Below are positions 56,042 to 63,474 of a stretch of 64,000 bases of DNA, piece by piece. This DNA is from Lachnospiraceae bacterium (GTDB taxonomy: Bacteria; Bacillota; Clostridia; Lachnospirales; Lachnospiraceae). A program made the position numbers and the translations under genes. The notes under the pieces are model-generated. The model ran no database searches and was not told the origin of the DNA. It saw only the letters and a program-made list of their open reading frames with translations. Location of the stretch: NCBI GenBank assembly GCA_021199655.1, contig JAJQHQ010000101.1, positions 1 through 64,000 of the forward strand. The letters are read 5' to 3'. How positions within the stretch are numbered: the stretch's first letter is position 1; each line of letters starts with the position of its first letter.

Positions 56042-56239
56042 GATTATGGTCTCCCAAGTCCAGAACATCAGCAAAATGAAGGGCGGACCGTGCGGATTTA
56101 TCCGCTAAGGGACGTATCTTCATTTTGGTATGGGCGGGACGCCCATAATCGCCACAGACAGCAGCTGCGAAGCAGCGAATAGTTCGCATCGCGAACGGGT
56201 CTGTGGCCGATGTTCTGGCGAAATCAGAACACCATAATC
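56042..56239. other. Large nested palindromic element (rpsJ-rplC gap)
   Basis: Nested pairings: GATTATGGT/ACCATAATC (56042-56050, 56231-56239), CCAGAACATC/GATGTTCTGG (56060-56069, 56209-56218), and inside three arms. These are AAAATGAAG/CTTCATTTT (56073-56081, 56118-56126), ATGGGCG-GGA-CGCCCAT (56130-56146), and GCCACAGAC/GTCTGTGGC (56151-56159, 56199-56207). The last arm encloses GCTGC-GAA-GCAGC and GTTCGC-ATC-GCGAAC. This makes a cloverleaf-like fold of about 198 bases, ending 20 bases before the rplC binding site. No known ribosomal-protein leader was recognised. Confidence 0.7.
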
Positions 56240-56298
56240 ATCCTAGTCTGAGGAGCTATCTCAACCCAAATAGGATTTGCTCAATACTGCGTGCAGAA

Positions 56299-56616
56299 TC
56301 ACTTCTGTTTCATCTTGATATCAATGTACACGCCCGCCGGCATCTCCAGTCTGGACAGTGCGTCGACCGTCTTCTGGGTCGGTGCGATGATATCGATGAG
56401 TCTCTTGTGGGTTCTCTGCTCGAACTGCTCTCTGGAGTCTTTGTACTTGTGTACCGCACGAAGGATCGTAACTACCTCTTTCTTCGTCGGAAGCGGCACC
56501 GGTCCGCTCACCTGTGCTCCATTCTTTTTTACAGTGTCGATGATCTTCTTCGCGGATGCATCCACCAGCTGATGGTCATACGCTTTCAGTGTGATTCTCA
56601 TTACCTGAGTTGCCAT
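56299..56616 (-). CDS. rpsJ: Ribosomal protein S10
   Basis: Protein of 105 residues ([40 protein letters not shown]); also the NusE antitermination factor. AAGGAGG precedes the ATG. First gene of the superoperon, downstream of a leader of about 300 bases. Confidence 0.98.
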   Translation of the reverse strand: MATQVMRITLKAYDHQLVDASAKKIIDTVKKNGAQVSGPVPLPTKKEVVTILRAVHKYKDSREQFEQRTHKRLIDIIAPTQKTVDALSRLEMPAGVYIDIKMKQK

Positions 56617-56956
56617 AAAAAAGTCGCCTCCTTATTCGCACTTTTTTCGAAAAACACGTCATCTGGATTTGCGCTGCTGCGCGAGACGTGTTCCGCGCCG
56701 TGCATCTGCTCTGCAGATACCGGCATTCAGTACGACAAGCGGTGACTGTACACTCACCCGTGTGTGTCATGCGCCCACACGGTGTCCGATAAGCTTATCG
56801 GAACCATTAAATTTTGTACAGTGACTTGTCGCCAGCTTTCATAACCTGACATTCGCTCCACGGAAAAACCTGCGGCGCACACCGCAGCAACCTCACGCTT
56901 CTACGCTATCAAGGCCACAACAGCGCTATTATAAAGGAAATTTCCAGGTATTGCAA
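56617..56956 (-). promoter_or_regulatory. Promoter and structured leader of the S10-spc-alpha superoperon
   Basis: On the minus strand TTGCAA (56956-56951), 17-base spacer, TATAAT (56933-56928). Transcription would start near 56921. The leader of about 305 bases folds into several hairpins: CTGCGG/CCGCAG, a long GTCACTGTAC/GTACAGTGAC-type stem enclosing the perfect dyad CCGATAAGCTTATCGG (56786-56801), ATCTG/CAGAT, and AACACGTC/GACGTGTT. This suggests feedback control by a ribosomal protein such as L4, which is inference. Bases 56957-57239 hold nothing definite. Confidence 0.7.
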
Positions 56957-57239
56957 GGTTTTTCTTCCGGAAATCAAATCTTTTTTTGCGCATAAATTGT
57001 ATTTTTTTCGGTACAATCTTATCTGATTGTTTACATATCCCGCATCAGCCCCGGCACCCCCCCGCAGACACGTTGATTTTTGCGGTGGACGCCTGAGACG
57101 ATGTGCCTGACGCGGACGGGCATCTTTCATCTTCCCAAGCAGAATGAAATGCGTTATACTTTTCGCAGAACAGCCGGATTTGTACAGAAAGCAAAGCAAA
57201 ATAACCTATATCTTTTACTATGATAAAGGAATTCAAAAA

Positions 57240-57764
57240 ATGGAATATACACTCATCCGTTCAAACCGGAAAACCACGGTACTTCAGGTAAAAAGCGACG
57301 GCGAAGTGATCGTGCGCGCGCCGCTTCACCGCTCCAGACGGGAAATTGACGCTTTTGTGCGGTCTCGCGAGGGCTGGATCGCCGACACAAAAGAAAAACT
57401 GGCGGACGCCCAGAAAAACAAACGGGTGGTCACGCCACAGGAACGTGAGTGGGGCAAAAAAGCCGCCGCCATGTATATCCCCGAACGAGTCGCGTATTTT
57501 GCGGCGCGTATGGGCATTTCCTATGGAAGGATCACCATCCGCGAGCAAAAGACCCGCTGGGGCAGCTGCAGTTCGGAAGGCAATCTGAACTTCAACTGGA
57601 AGCTCATGCTGGTGCCGAGAGAGCTGCTGGACTATGTCATCGTCCACGAGCTGGCGCACCGGCGCGAGATGAACCATTCCCCGCAATTCTGGGCCATCGT
57701 CGAGCAGGAACTGCCTGACTACAGGGAGCGGCGGCAGCGGCTGAAGAATGTAAATTTTGACTAA
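57240..57764 (+). CDS. YgjP-like zinc metallopeptidase (DUF45)
   Basis: Protein of 174 residues. The zinc site is HELAH (136-140) with a third His at 146 (MNHSPQFW), and KTRWGSCSSEGNLNFNW is the family mark. I use ATG 57240, preceded by AAAGGA; the frame is open 96 bases further upstream without a good site. Members are linked to DNA damage tolerance in some bacteria, but the substrate is unknown. It diverges from the ribosomal operon. A hairpin GGAGGG/CCCTCC follows the stop. Confidence 0.88.
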   Translation: MEYTLIRSNRKTTVLQVKSDGEVIVRAPLHRSRREIDAFVRSREGWIADTKEKLADAQKNKRVVTPQEREWGKKAAAMYIPERVAYFAARMGISYGRITIREQKTRWGSCSSEGNLNFNWKLMLVPRELLDYVIVHELAHRREMNHSPQFWAIVEQELPDYRERRQRLKNVNFD

Positions 57765-57876
57765 GGACAGGAGGGCTTCTTTTCGAATCCCTCCTGCTCA
57801 TTCCTTTCCTAATTTATTATGCATTCCACATACAGTTTCAAAATCAGTCTTCAAAAGCAAGCTGAGTGTCTGCGCA

Positions 57877-58734
57877 TCACGCTTCCCATCTTCCTGACGC
57901 GCCGCACGGCAGGATCAGGCCGCTTTCCGTGACGGGAAGCCCGATCTCCTGCGATTCCACATGGCCGCCTTTTTCTTTCAGTTCCGTCGCCAGCAGATAA
58001 GTCAGCACCGCGGGCGCCAGCCCCGTCGTATAGGAATTCACAAGGAAAAACAGCGGCTCATCTGAGAGAAGCTTTGCGCACTCATGGATAAACGGATGAA
58101 TGGAGTCCTCGATCTTCCAGATCTCTCCCTTCGGTCCGCGGCCATAGGACGGCGGATCCATGATGATCCCGTCATAATGGTTCCCGCGCCGGATCTCGCG
58201 TTCCACAAATTTCATGCAGTCGTCAACCAGCCAGCGGATCGGCGCTTCGGAAAGTCCGGACGCCGCGGCGTTCTCTTTCGCCCAGCCGACCATCCCCTTC
58301 GATGCATCCACATGCGTTACCTGCGCTCCCGCGGCAGCCGCAGCCAGCGTCGCGCCGCCGGTGTAAGCAAAGAGATTCAGCACCTTTATCGGGTGAGTTG
58401 CCTCCCGGATCTTCGCGGAAAACCAGTCCCAGTTCACCGCCTGCTCCGGAAACAGGCCGGTGTGCTTGAAGCTGAACGGCTTCAGCCGGAATGTCAGGTC
58501 ACGATACCCAATGCTCCACTGCTCGGGCAGATTGAAAAACTCCCAGTCGCCGCCGCCTTTGCTGCTGCGGTGATAGTGCCCATTCGGCCGTTTCCAGCCG
58601 CGGTGACGGCGCGGCGTGTCCCAGATCACCTGCGGATCCGGGCGCACGAGAAGATACTCTCCCCAGCGCTCCAGCTTTTCGCCTTTTGATGTATCAATTA
58701 CTTCGTAGTCCTTCCACTGATCCGCAACCCACAT
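57877..58734 (-). CDS. Class I SAM-dependent methyltransferase (RlmI/RlmK-like)
   Basis: Protein of 285 residues. N-terminal beta part (YLLVRPDPQVIW), then the SAM fold: VLNLFAYTGGATLAAAAAGA, VDASKGMVGWAKENA, IIMDPPSYGRGPKGE. The DPPSY motif and FKHTGLFPEQ resemble rRNA base methyltransferases of the RlmI/RlmL C-domain type, but the PUA domain of RlmI is missing. The target base is unknown. AAGAGGA precedes the ATG. Confidence 0.82.
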   Translation of the reverse strand: MWVADQWKDYEVIDTSKGEKLERWGEYLLVRPDPQVIWDTPRRHRGWKRPNGHYHRSSKGGGDWEFFNLPEQWSIGYRDLTFRLKPFSFKHTGLFPEQAVNWDWFSAKIREATHPIKVLNLFAYTGGATLAAAAAGAQVTHVDASKGMVGWAKENAAASGLSEAPIRWLVDDCMKFVEREIRRGNHYDGIIMDPPSYGRGPKGEIWKIEDSIHPFIHECAKLLSDEPLFFLVNSYTTGLAPAVLTYLLATELKEKGGHVESQEIGLPVTESGLILPCGASGRWEA

Positions 58735-58755
58735 ATATACTTATTCCTCTTCCTT

Positions 58756-58819
58756 GTTCCATCGCTTTATGGTTCTATCTCTTTATCGTTCTATCTTTTT
58801 ACCATTCTGTCTCTTTGTT
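58756..58819. repeat. Four 16-base tandem repeats upstream of methyltransferase
   Basis: GTTCCATCGCTTTATG, GTTCTATCTCTTTATC, GTTCTATCTTTTTACC and ATTCTGTCTCTTTGTT follow each other with a strict 16-base period. They lie 22 bases from the methyltransferase start, in its upstream region. Copy number may vary by slippage. Confidence 0.75.
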
Positions 58820-58888
58820 GTTCCGTTCCGGATGCTCCGCCAGATCTTACCGTCCTGTATGACTGCCCAACATCTTCAACCTGTCTTT

Positions 58889-59857
58889 TCACGCCTTCAC
58901 CCATGGAAGATCCTCATAAGAGACCGCATACGGGCTGTGATAATTGGCGTAAAGCTGTTTTTTATCCGTAAATTCTTCCGAAGAGCCAAACTCATTCGAC
59001 CAGGTCATGTACCAGCACCACGGAATCTCTTCCTTAATAATAGTATCCACATCCGGCTGCGTGCCGACCTCCGCCAGAGCACAGATCTTACAGGTCGGTG
59101 TGATGGAGATCAGCTCCTCGTATCCCTGCTTCTGTGCGTCATGAACATGTGCCGGAGAATAAATATCTCTCGAAATAATATCCACCATGTCATCTCCCGG
59201 ATACCCTTCCGGAAGCGGTGAATTCCAGACCCATACCAGATTGTTCAGGCCTTTTTTCTCGGTAAAATAGCGATACATAAACTGGTAAAGCCGCTTCGCC
59301 AGATCCGGTCCCTGCATTCCCCACCAGAACCAGGTGCCCTCCGACTCATGGAACGGTCTCCAGAGCACCGGAATATTCTCATCCATAAACCGTTTCAGAT
59401 GCACCGCCAGCAGATCCAGATCGCGAAGCATCGCGCGATGCTCTTCTGTACCGGGTGCCAGTGCCTTCTCCCCGTCAAAATCCGTCTTCTCCGCGTAAAA
59501 GCTTTTGTCCCTGCCGCCGACCGGCGAATACCAGTGCCAGGTGATCGTGACGATGCCGCCGCGCCGGCCCCAGTCCAGAGCATTTTCGATCGTTCCCAGA
59601 TTCTCATACAGCTCTTTTAAGCAGTCCTCATCGCACGTATCCCACTGAATATTGCCGGAATACGCCAGCATCTCGAAGCCGCAAATGGCCGGCTGTTTGC
59701 CTGTCACTTCCTTTATATAGGCAAGCTCCTTCGGCGCTCTCGTCTGTGTATGCTGCCCGAGAAGTACCGCTTTTCCGGCCACTTCATCCAGGTATTCCAT
59801 TAATTTTACAGCCTCCGGGGTCGCATTCTTATTACAGGGTGTCTTTACTCGTTCCAT
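58889..59857 (-). CDS. GH26 beta-mannanase
   Basis: Protein of 322 residues that hydrolyses beta-1,4-mannan oligosaccharides. Acid/base Glu171 lies in VLWRPFHESEG, nucleophile Glu263 in ALAEVGTQP, and the substrate site WFWWGMQG is typical. There is no signal peptide and no carbohydrate-binding module, so it should act in the cytoplasm on imported fragments. GGAGG precedes the ATG. It stands alone; no mannan transporter or phosphorylase is nearby in the window. Confidence 0.9.
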   Translation of the reverse strand: MERVKTPCNKNATPEAVKLMEYLDEVAGKAVLLGQHTQTRAPKELAYIKEVTGKQPAICGFEMLAYSGNIQWDTCDEDCLKELYENLGTIENALDWGRRGGIVTITWHWYSPVGGRDKSFYAEKTDFDGEKALAPGTEEHRAMLRDLDLLAVHLKRFMDENIPVLWRPFHESEGTWFWWGMQGPDLAKRLYQFMYRYFTEKKGLNNLVWVWNSPLPEGYPGDDMVDIISRDIYSPAHVHDAQKQGYEELISITPTCKICALAEVGTQPDVDTIIKEEIPWCWYMTWSNEFGSSEEFTDKKQLYANYHSPYAVSYEDLPWVKA

Positions 59858-59884
59858 ATACTCTTTCCTCCGTGTTCAGGAAGC

Positions 59885-59966
59885 CGCGCAAAGCGCGGTA
59901 CCGCCCTCGATTTCCAACGGAAATCGGGACATTGCCTGCGTCCATACTCGCTTTGCGAGTACGGAC
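59885..59966 (-). repeat. REP-like bipartite element E
   Basis: On the minus strand: GTCCGTACTCGC-AAA-GCGAGTATGGAC (59966-59940), linker GCAGG (59939-59935), CCCGATTTCC-GTT-GGAAATCGAGGG and then CCGCGC-TTT-GCGCGG (59899-59885). Upstream of the GH26 gene. Bases 59967-60055 hold nothing recognised. Confidence 0.65.
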
Positions 59967-60055
59967 ATATGATACCATGCGCTGTTTTAAATCGCAACTG
60001 AAAACCACACTACAAATGTTTTTGCTGACTGAAAAATCCGGGCATTGTGACAAGA

Positions 60056-60628
60056 CTAGTTTTTTAAGCATCCAATCGGAATTATCTTAACCCCATCCTC
60101 TCTTGTATATGCCATCTCTCCTCCGGTGATAACCATAAGCAGATCCGGCTCTCTTAAAGGGCACTGCTTTTCTCTCTTATTATGTTCTCCAACAAGACGT
60201 TTAATCTCCAGCAAATGTTTTGCGCCTTCCTCTATTTCCCTGCTTCCAAGCTTAAATTCTATCAACGCGTACTTTCCATCTCGCAGGTGCAGAACCGCAT
60301 CCGCTTCCAGCCCATAGCGATCATGGTAGTAAGACAGCATACCACCTGATGACTGCGAATAAATTTTTAAGTCCCGAATGCACAGGCATTCAAATAAAAA
60401 GCCGAATGTTTTCAGATCCTGCTCTAAATATTCAGGAGACAATCCCATAGCTGCCACTGCGATCGATGGATCTGTAAATTCGTGCTTCTTCCCGGATCTG
60501 ATAACCGTTGCCGAGCGAATAGACGGACACCACGCCTCAACATCTTCCAGTACAAACAGCCTCTGCAGTGCATTTACATATGAGTCTAAAGTTGCAATGG
60601 AAAAGCTTTCTTCTTTTGTATTTTTGAG
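60056..60628 (-). pseudogene. Truncated AAA ATPase, C-terminal DUF4143 part
   Basis: The frame reads on continuously from about 60628 (KNTKEESFSIATLDSYVNAL, then LFVLEDVEAWCPSIRS, HEFTDPSIAVAAMG) to KIIPIGCLKN. This matches only the last third of DUF4143-type ATPases (usual length about 400-450). The conserved FGFLFECLCIRDL and YGLEADAVLHLRDGKYALIE are intact. The ATPase domain is missing; upstream is an A/T-rich tandem repeat. The first ATG (60457) gives 133 residues without binding site. I regard it as a remnant. Confidence 0.7.
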
Positions 60629-60675
60629 GATTTTTGTTTTGTATTTTTGAGGTTTTTTGTTTTGTATTTTTGAGG
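60616..60675. repeat. 23-base A/T-rich tandem repeat at the truncation point
   Basis: TTGTATTTTTGAGG recurs at 60616, 60639 and 60662, an exact 23-base period with a TTTTTTGTT spacer. It overlaps the broken 5-prime end of the DUF4143 gene. The first unit lies within the coding sequence (codons LKNTK), so the array may have grown from the gene itself. Confidence 0.8.
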
Positions 60676-60760
60676 TAATTTAATCTGTGCTTTTGATGTT
60701 TTTTAATTTATATTTTAGATGCTTTGAGATTTATGCCTTTGATTATTATTGGGAACCTAT

Positions 60761-60795
60761 AACCAACTCGTAATACACCAACTTACGAGTTGGTT
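60761..60795 (-). terminator. Hairpin after pilin gene
   Basis: AACCAACTCGTAA (60761-60773) is the exact complement of TTACGAGTTGGTT (60783-60795). It lies 75 bases after the pilin stop. No T run follows, so it may be a processed 3-prime end or a weak terminator. Confidence 0.5.
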
Positions 60796-60869
60796 ATTCG
60801 GACTCTCTATATCATTTTTAATTCTTCATGTGCTTATTGTCGGGGTAATATGCTGTTCTATGAGCAGCG

Positions 60870-62318
60870 TCAGCTCTTTTTCACCTTTCTTCTTCGCTGC
60901 CCGCATACGGCAAGCACCATACAGGAACCGCACAGCAGTACCAGCCACGTCATGACCGGCGTATCATCGCCGGTCTGAACTGCATCCGAGGTCTCGCTTT
61001 CGGTCTGTGTCTCCGTGACGACCTCGATATCGGTTGAATACTCTGTGACCAGACTGTCAGACGACTCCGTCAAAGGTTCGACGTATGCCCCTGTCGGCGC
61101 ATCTAATTCCGTCTCGCTCTGAAGCTCTGTATCGGTTTCAGTGGATGACTCTGTCGATGTTTCAGTCTGAGGCTCTGTGACGGTCTCAGTTGACGGTTCC
61201 GCCGAAGATTCGGTCTGGGGCTCCGTTGGCAATTCTGACTGCGTTTCCGTTGACGGTTCGGCCTGGGTTTCTGCAGGCAGTTCTGTCTGGGGATCGGTCG
61301 AAGGCTCCGTCTGCGTTTCTGTCGGCAACTCTGTCTGGGGATCCGTTGTCGGCTCGGTCGTCGTTCCTGTCTGCGGCTCAGTCGTTGGCTCAGTCGTTGG
61401 CTCAGTTGTTGTTCCCGTCTGCGGTTCGCTCTCTGGCTCAGTCACCGTTCCTGTCTGCGGTTCGCTTTCCGGCTCAGTCACCGTTCCCGTCTGCGGCTCC
61501 GTTGGCGGCTCCGTCATCGTTCCCGTCTCCGACTCGCTCTCTGATTCGCTCTCTGATTCGCTCTCCGATTCACTTTCTGATTCGCTTTCCGATTCGGATT
61601 CCGCTGCCAACAGAGTTACCTCAGCTTTCGCGTTGACGGTTACCTCATATTCCCAGCCTGTCTCGTCCGCGTTCAGGCTCGGAATGCTGATCAGAGACGG
61701 GCTGTTGGTGTAGAGCTTATCCCCGTCCGTCAGACTTTCTCCCACCAGAAGATACAGGCCCGTCTGCAGGTTCTCAAATACCGCCGCGCCGTTCGCATCT
61801 GTCGCGGCCTCCTGCGCAGCAGCAATCGCAGTCTGCGTCAATATGGAATTTACACTCTCCGCTTCTGTCTTAAACTCTGTATCTTCTTTTTTAGAACCTG
61901 CGTCTTCCGTTTCGGCATCCGCTTTTTCTGTCTGGGGTTCCTCTTTCTCTGTCTCGGTTTCCGTCTCCGGAGAATTTTCGTTCAGCCAGGAGACCAGCGT
62001 ATCCACCACTGCGTTTACGTCCTGTGCGTATTCCAGACTGTTCAGCTCATCATTGGTCAGACCGCTTCCCGCGAACTCATCAGTCAGAGAATACGTTCCA
62101 TTCGCGCTGATGGAAGCAATCCGGTAAATGCGGAAGCTAACGCCTGATAAGGCCAGATTGTTTTCAGATTCCGCATCGGTTCCATAAATATAGCTGACCT
62201 TCAGAGTCCCTGAAGCCTCTGTATCAACCGCCTCCTCCATCGCCGCCGCGTTCGTATAAAACAGCCCGCACAGCAGCAGACAAACCAGACATCCCATCTT
62301 ACGAACGAATTTTTTCAT
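60870..62318 (-). CDS. Pilin-like, sortase-anchored surface protein with Ser-Glu and Thr-Glu-Pro repeats
   Basis: Protein of 482 residues, start at ATG 62318 after AGGAGAG. Signal peptide (residues 1-26), then an SpaA-like domain with SGVSFRIYRIASI and, after an acidic linker, GAAVFENLQTGLYLLVGE, typical of pilin collagen-binding-B-like folds. Residues about 250-275 are almost pure Ser-Glu repeats, followed by about 150 residues of Thr/Glu/Pro/Gln repeats. The end is VQTGDDTPVMTW, a hydrophobic segment and RRRKVKK, a sortase signal with QTGD in place of LPxTG. It lies just downstream of two class C sortases, which should polymerise or anchor it. Confidence 0.8.
   Translation of the reverse strand: MKKFVRKMGCLVCLLLCGLFYTNAAAMEEAVDTEASGTLKVSYIYGTDAESENNLALSGVSFRIYRIASISANGTYSLTDEFAGSGLTNDELNSLEYAQDVNAVVDTLVSWLNENSPETETETEKEEPQTEKADAETEDAGSKKEDTEFKTEAESVNSILTQTAIAAAQEAATDANGAAVFENLQTGLYLLVGESLTDGDKLYTNSPSLISIPSLNADETGWEYEVTVNAKAEVTLLAAESESESESESESESESESESESESETGTMTEPPTEPQTGTVTEPESEPQTGTVTEPESEPQTGTTTEPTTEPTTEPQTGTTTEPTTDPQTELPTETQTEPSTDPQTELPAETQAEPSTETQSELPTEPQTESSAEPSTETVTEPQTETSTESSTETDTELQSETELDAPTGAYVEPLTESSDSLVTEYSTDIEVVTETQTESETSDAVQTGDDTPVMTWLVLLCGSCMVLAVCGQRRRKVKKS
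61170..61610 (-). repeat. Repeat tract encoding Ser-Glu and Thr-Glu-Pro stalk
   Basis: A 12-base unit encoding SESE (GATTCGCTCTCT on the plus strand) repeats several times at about 61535-61600. Next to it are 18- to 36-base units encoding TEPESEPQTGTV, TTEPTTEPQTG and TDPQTELP types. Such near-identical units can change number by slippage and so alter stalk length. Confidence 0.8.
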
Positions 62319-62348
62319 CTGAACTCTCCTTTTCATACTTCATTTCCA

Positions 62349-62375
62349 GTAACTGCCCCGTATCTTTGCAATTAC
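62349..62375. repeat. Hairpin repeat family, copy 8 (imperfect)
   Basis: GTAACTGC and GCAATTAC around CCCGTATCTTT, one mismatch; the innermost pair differs from copy 1 on both sides. Nine bases before the end of the sortase gene, in the sortase-pilin gap. Confidence 0.6.
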
Positions 62376-62383
62376 AGGCCTGT

Positions 62384-63433
62384 TTATCCATTCCGCTTCC
62401 GTTCCCGCCGTTTCCGCCGCGCACGCAGCAGCAGCGCCAGAAGCAGCACAAACGCGATCCCGATCGCCGGGAGCCCATAAGCCATCCACGCGTATCCGTG
62501 AAAGCTCAGGATCTGTCCGGTCTGCGTCTGTTCCTGTTCCTGCTCCATGTCCGGGACATACTCTACGCGTGTCCCATGCACCAGCAGCCGGTGCGTATTG
62601 ATGCCGTAAGGTGTGCAGGTCACGATCGTGGCCAGATCCTCACCCGCCACTGTTGCGAGGCTGTCCGTCTCATCCGGCTCTACCACTTCGATGCCCGTCA
62701 CCTGATAGGCAAGGATCTCATCCAGTATATAAAAATAGAAATAATCTCCCTCTTCCAGCAGATCCAGGTCGGTCAAAAGCGCCACGGAGGGAAGGCCTCT
62801 GTGCCCGGCCAGCACCGTATGCGTACCCTCTCCGCCGACCGGCAGCGACGTTCCGTATAGATGGCCGATGCCTTTCTGCAGCTCCTCCGTGCCCGTCCCG
62901 TGGTAAATCGGCAGATACACATCGATCTTCGGGATGGAAAGATAGCCCATAATGCCATCGCCCGCAAGGTTCAGAAGGGACTGATAAAGGGTATCCTTTT
63001 CTGCTGCCGAAAGTTCCTCTGTTTCAGATTCGGTTTCCGAGTCGTTTACTATTTCATTTTCTGATACGTTGTCTGTTCCGGTTGCAGCAGCTGCTTCTGT
63101 CATCGCATCTGGAGCTTCCGCGTCCGCAGTCTCCTCGTCCTCAAGTGCGCCTTCAAACGCATCGCCAAGGAGATTTCCGGTCAGGTTCGCGTTGTACTCC
63201 CAGGCTGCCTCCCACATCGCGGACAGGTCTTCTTCCGCGGCTTCTTCAACCGCCTGATCGTAGCTCTGCGTGAGCCTCGACTGCCGGTAGTTGTTCCAGA
63301 GATTGCTCACCGCCGGATAAAGCACTACACCTAAGCCGACCACGAACACCAGTACTCCAAGCAGCGTGCGCAGGCTGATTCTTTTTGAGCGCTTATTTTC
63401 ACGCTGTTTGTCCCGGTTCTCCTCCGAACTCAT
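62384..63433 (-). CDS. Class C sortase
   Basis: Protein of 349 residues with an N-terminal membrane segment (about 22-42), an acidic linker (about 95-150), the sortase domain and a C-terminal membrane segment, as usual for pilus sortases. Catalytic His is in LAGHRG, Cys in IVTCTPYG and Arg in NTHRLLV. The linker between membrane anchor and catalytic domain is longer than usual and rich in Glu, Ala and Thr. It should join pilin subunits through their QTGD-type signal. AAGGAC precedes the ATG. Confidence 0.92.
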   Translation of the reverse strand: MSSEENRDKQRENKRSKRISLRTLLGVLVFVVGLGVVLYPAVSNLWNNYRQSRLTQSYDQAVEEAAEEDLSAMWEAAWEYNANLTGNLLGDAFEGALEDEETADAEAPDAMTEAAAATGTDNVSENEIVNDSETESETEELSAAEKDTLYQSLLNLAGDGIMGYLSIPKIDVYLPIYHGTGTEELQKGIGHLYGTSLPVGGEGTHTVLAGHRGLPSVALLTDLDLLEEGDYFYFYILDEILAYQVTGIEVVEPDETDSLATVAGEDLATIVTCTPYGINTHRLLVHGTRVEYVPDMEQEQEQTQTGQILSFHGYAWMAYGLPAIGIAFVLLLALLLRARRKRRERKRNG

Positions 63434-63447
63434 TTATATGTCCTTTT

Positions 63448-63474
63448 CGTAACTGTTCAGTATCTTCACAATTA
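63448..63474. repeat. Hairpin repeat family, copy 9
   Basis: GTAACTGT (63448-63455) and ACAATTAC (63467-63474), loop TCAGTATCTTC, one mismatch. It lies between the two sortase genes and touches the stop codon region of the upstream one. Confidence 0.75.

Noticed and set aside
57000..57239. tRNA or other small RNA gene before the YgjP-like gene
   Set aside because: No cloverleaf, no conserved TPsiC-like box and no terminator were seen.
61170..61610. Possible CRISPR or satellite array
   Set aside because: The repeats are short, contiguous and in frame, and encode the Ser-Glu/Thr-Glu-Pro stalk of the pilin-like protein.
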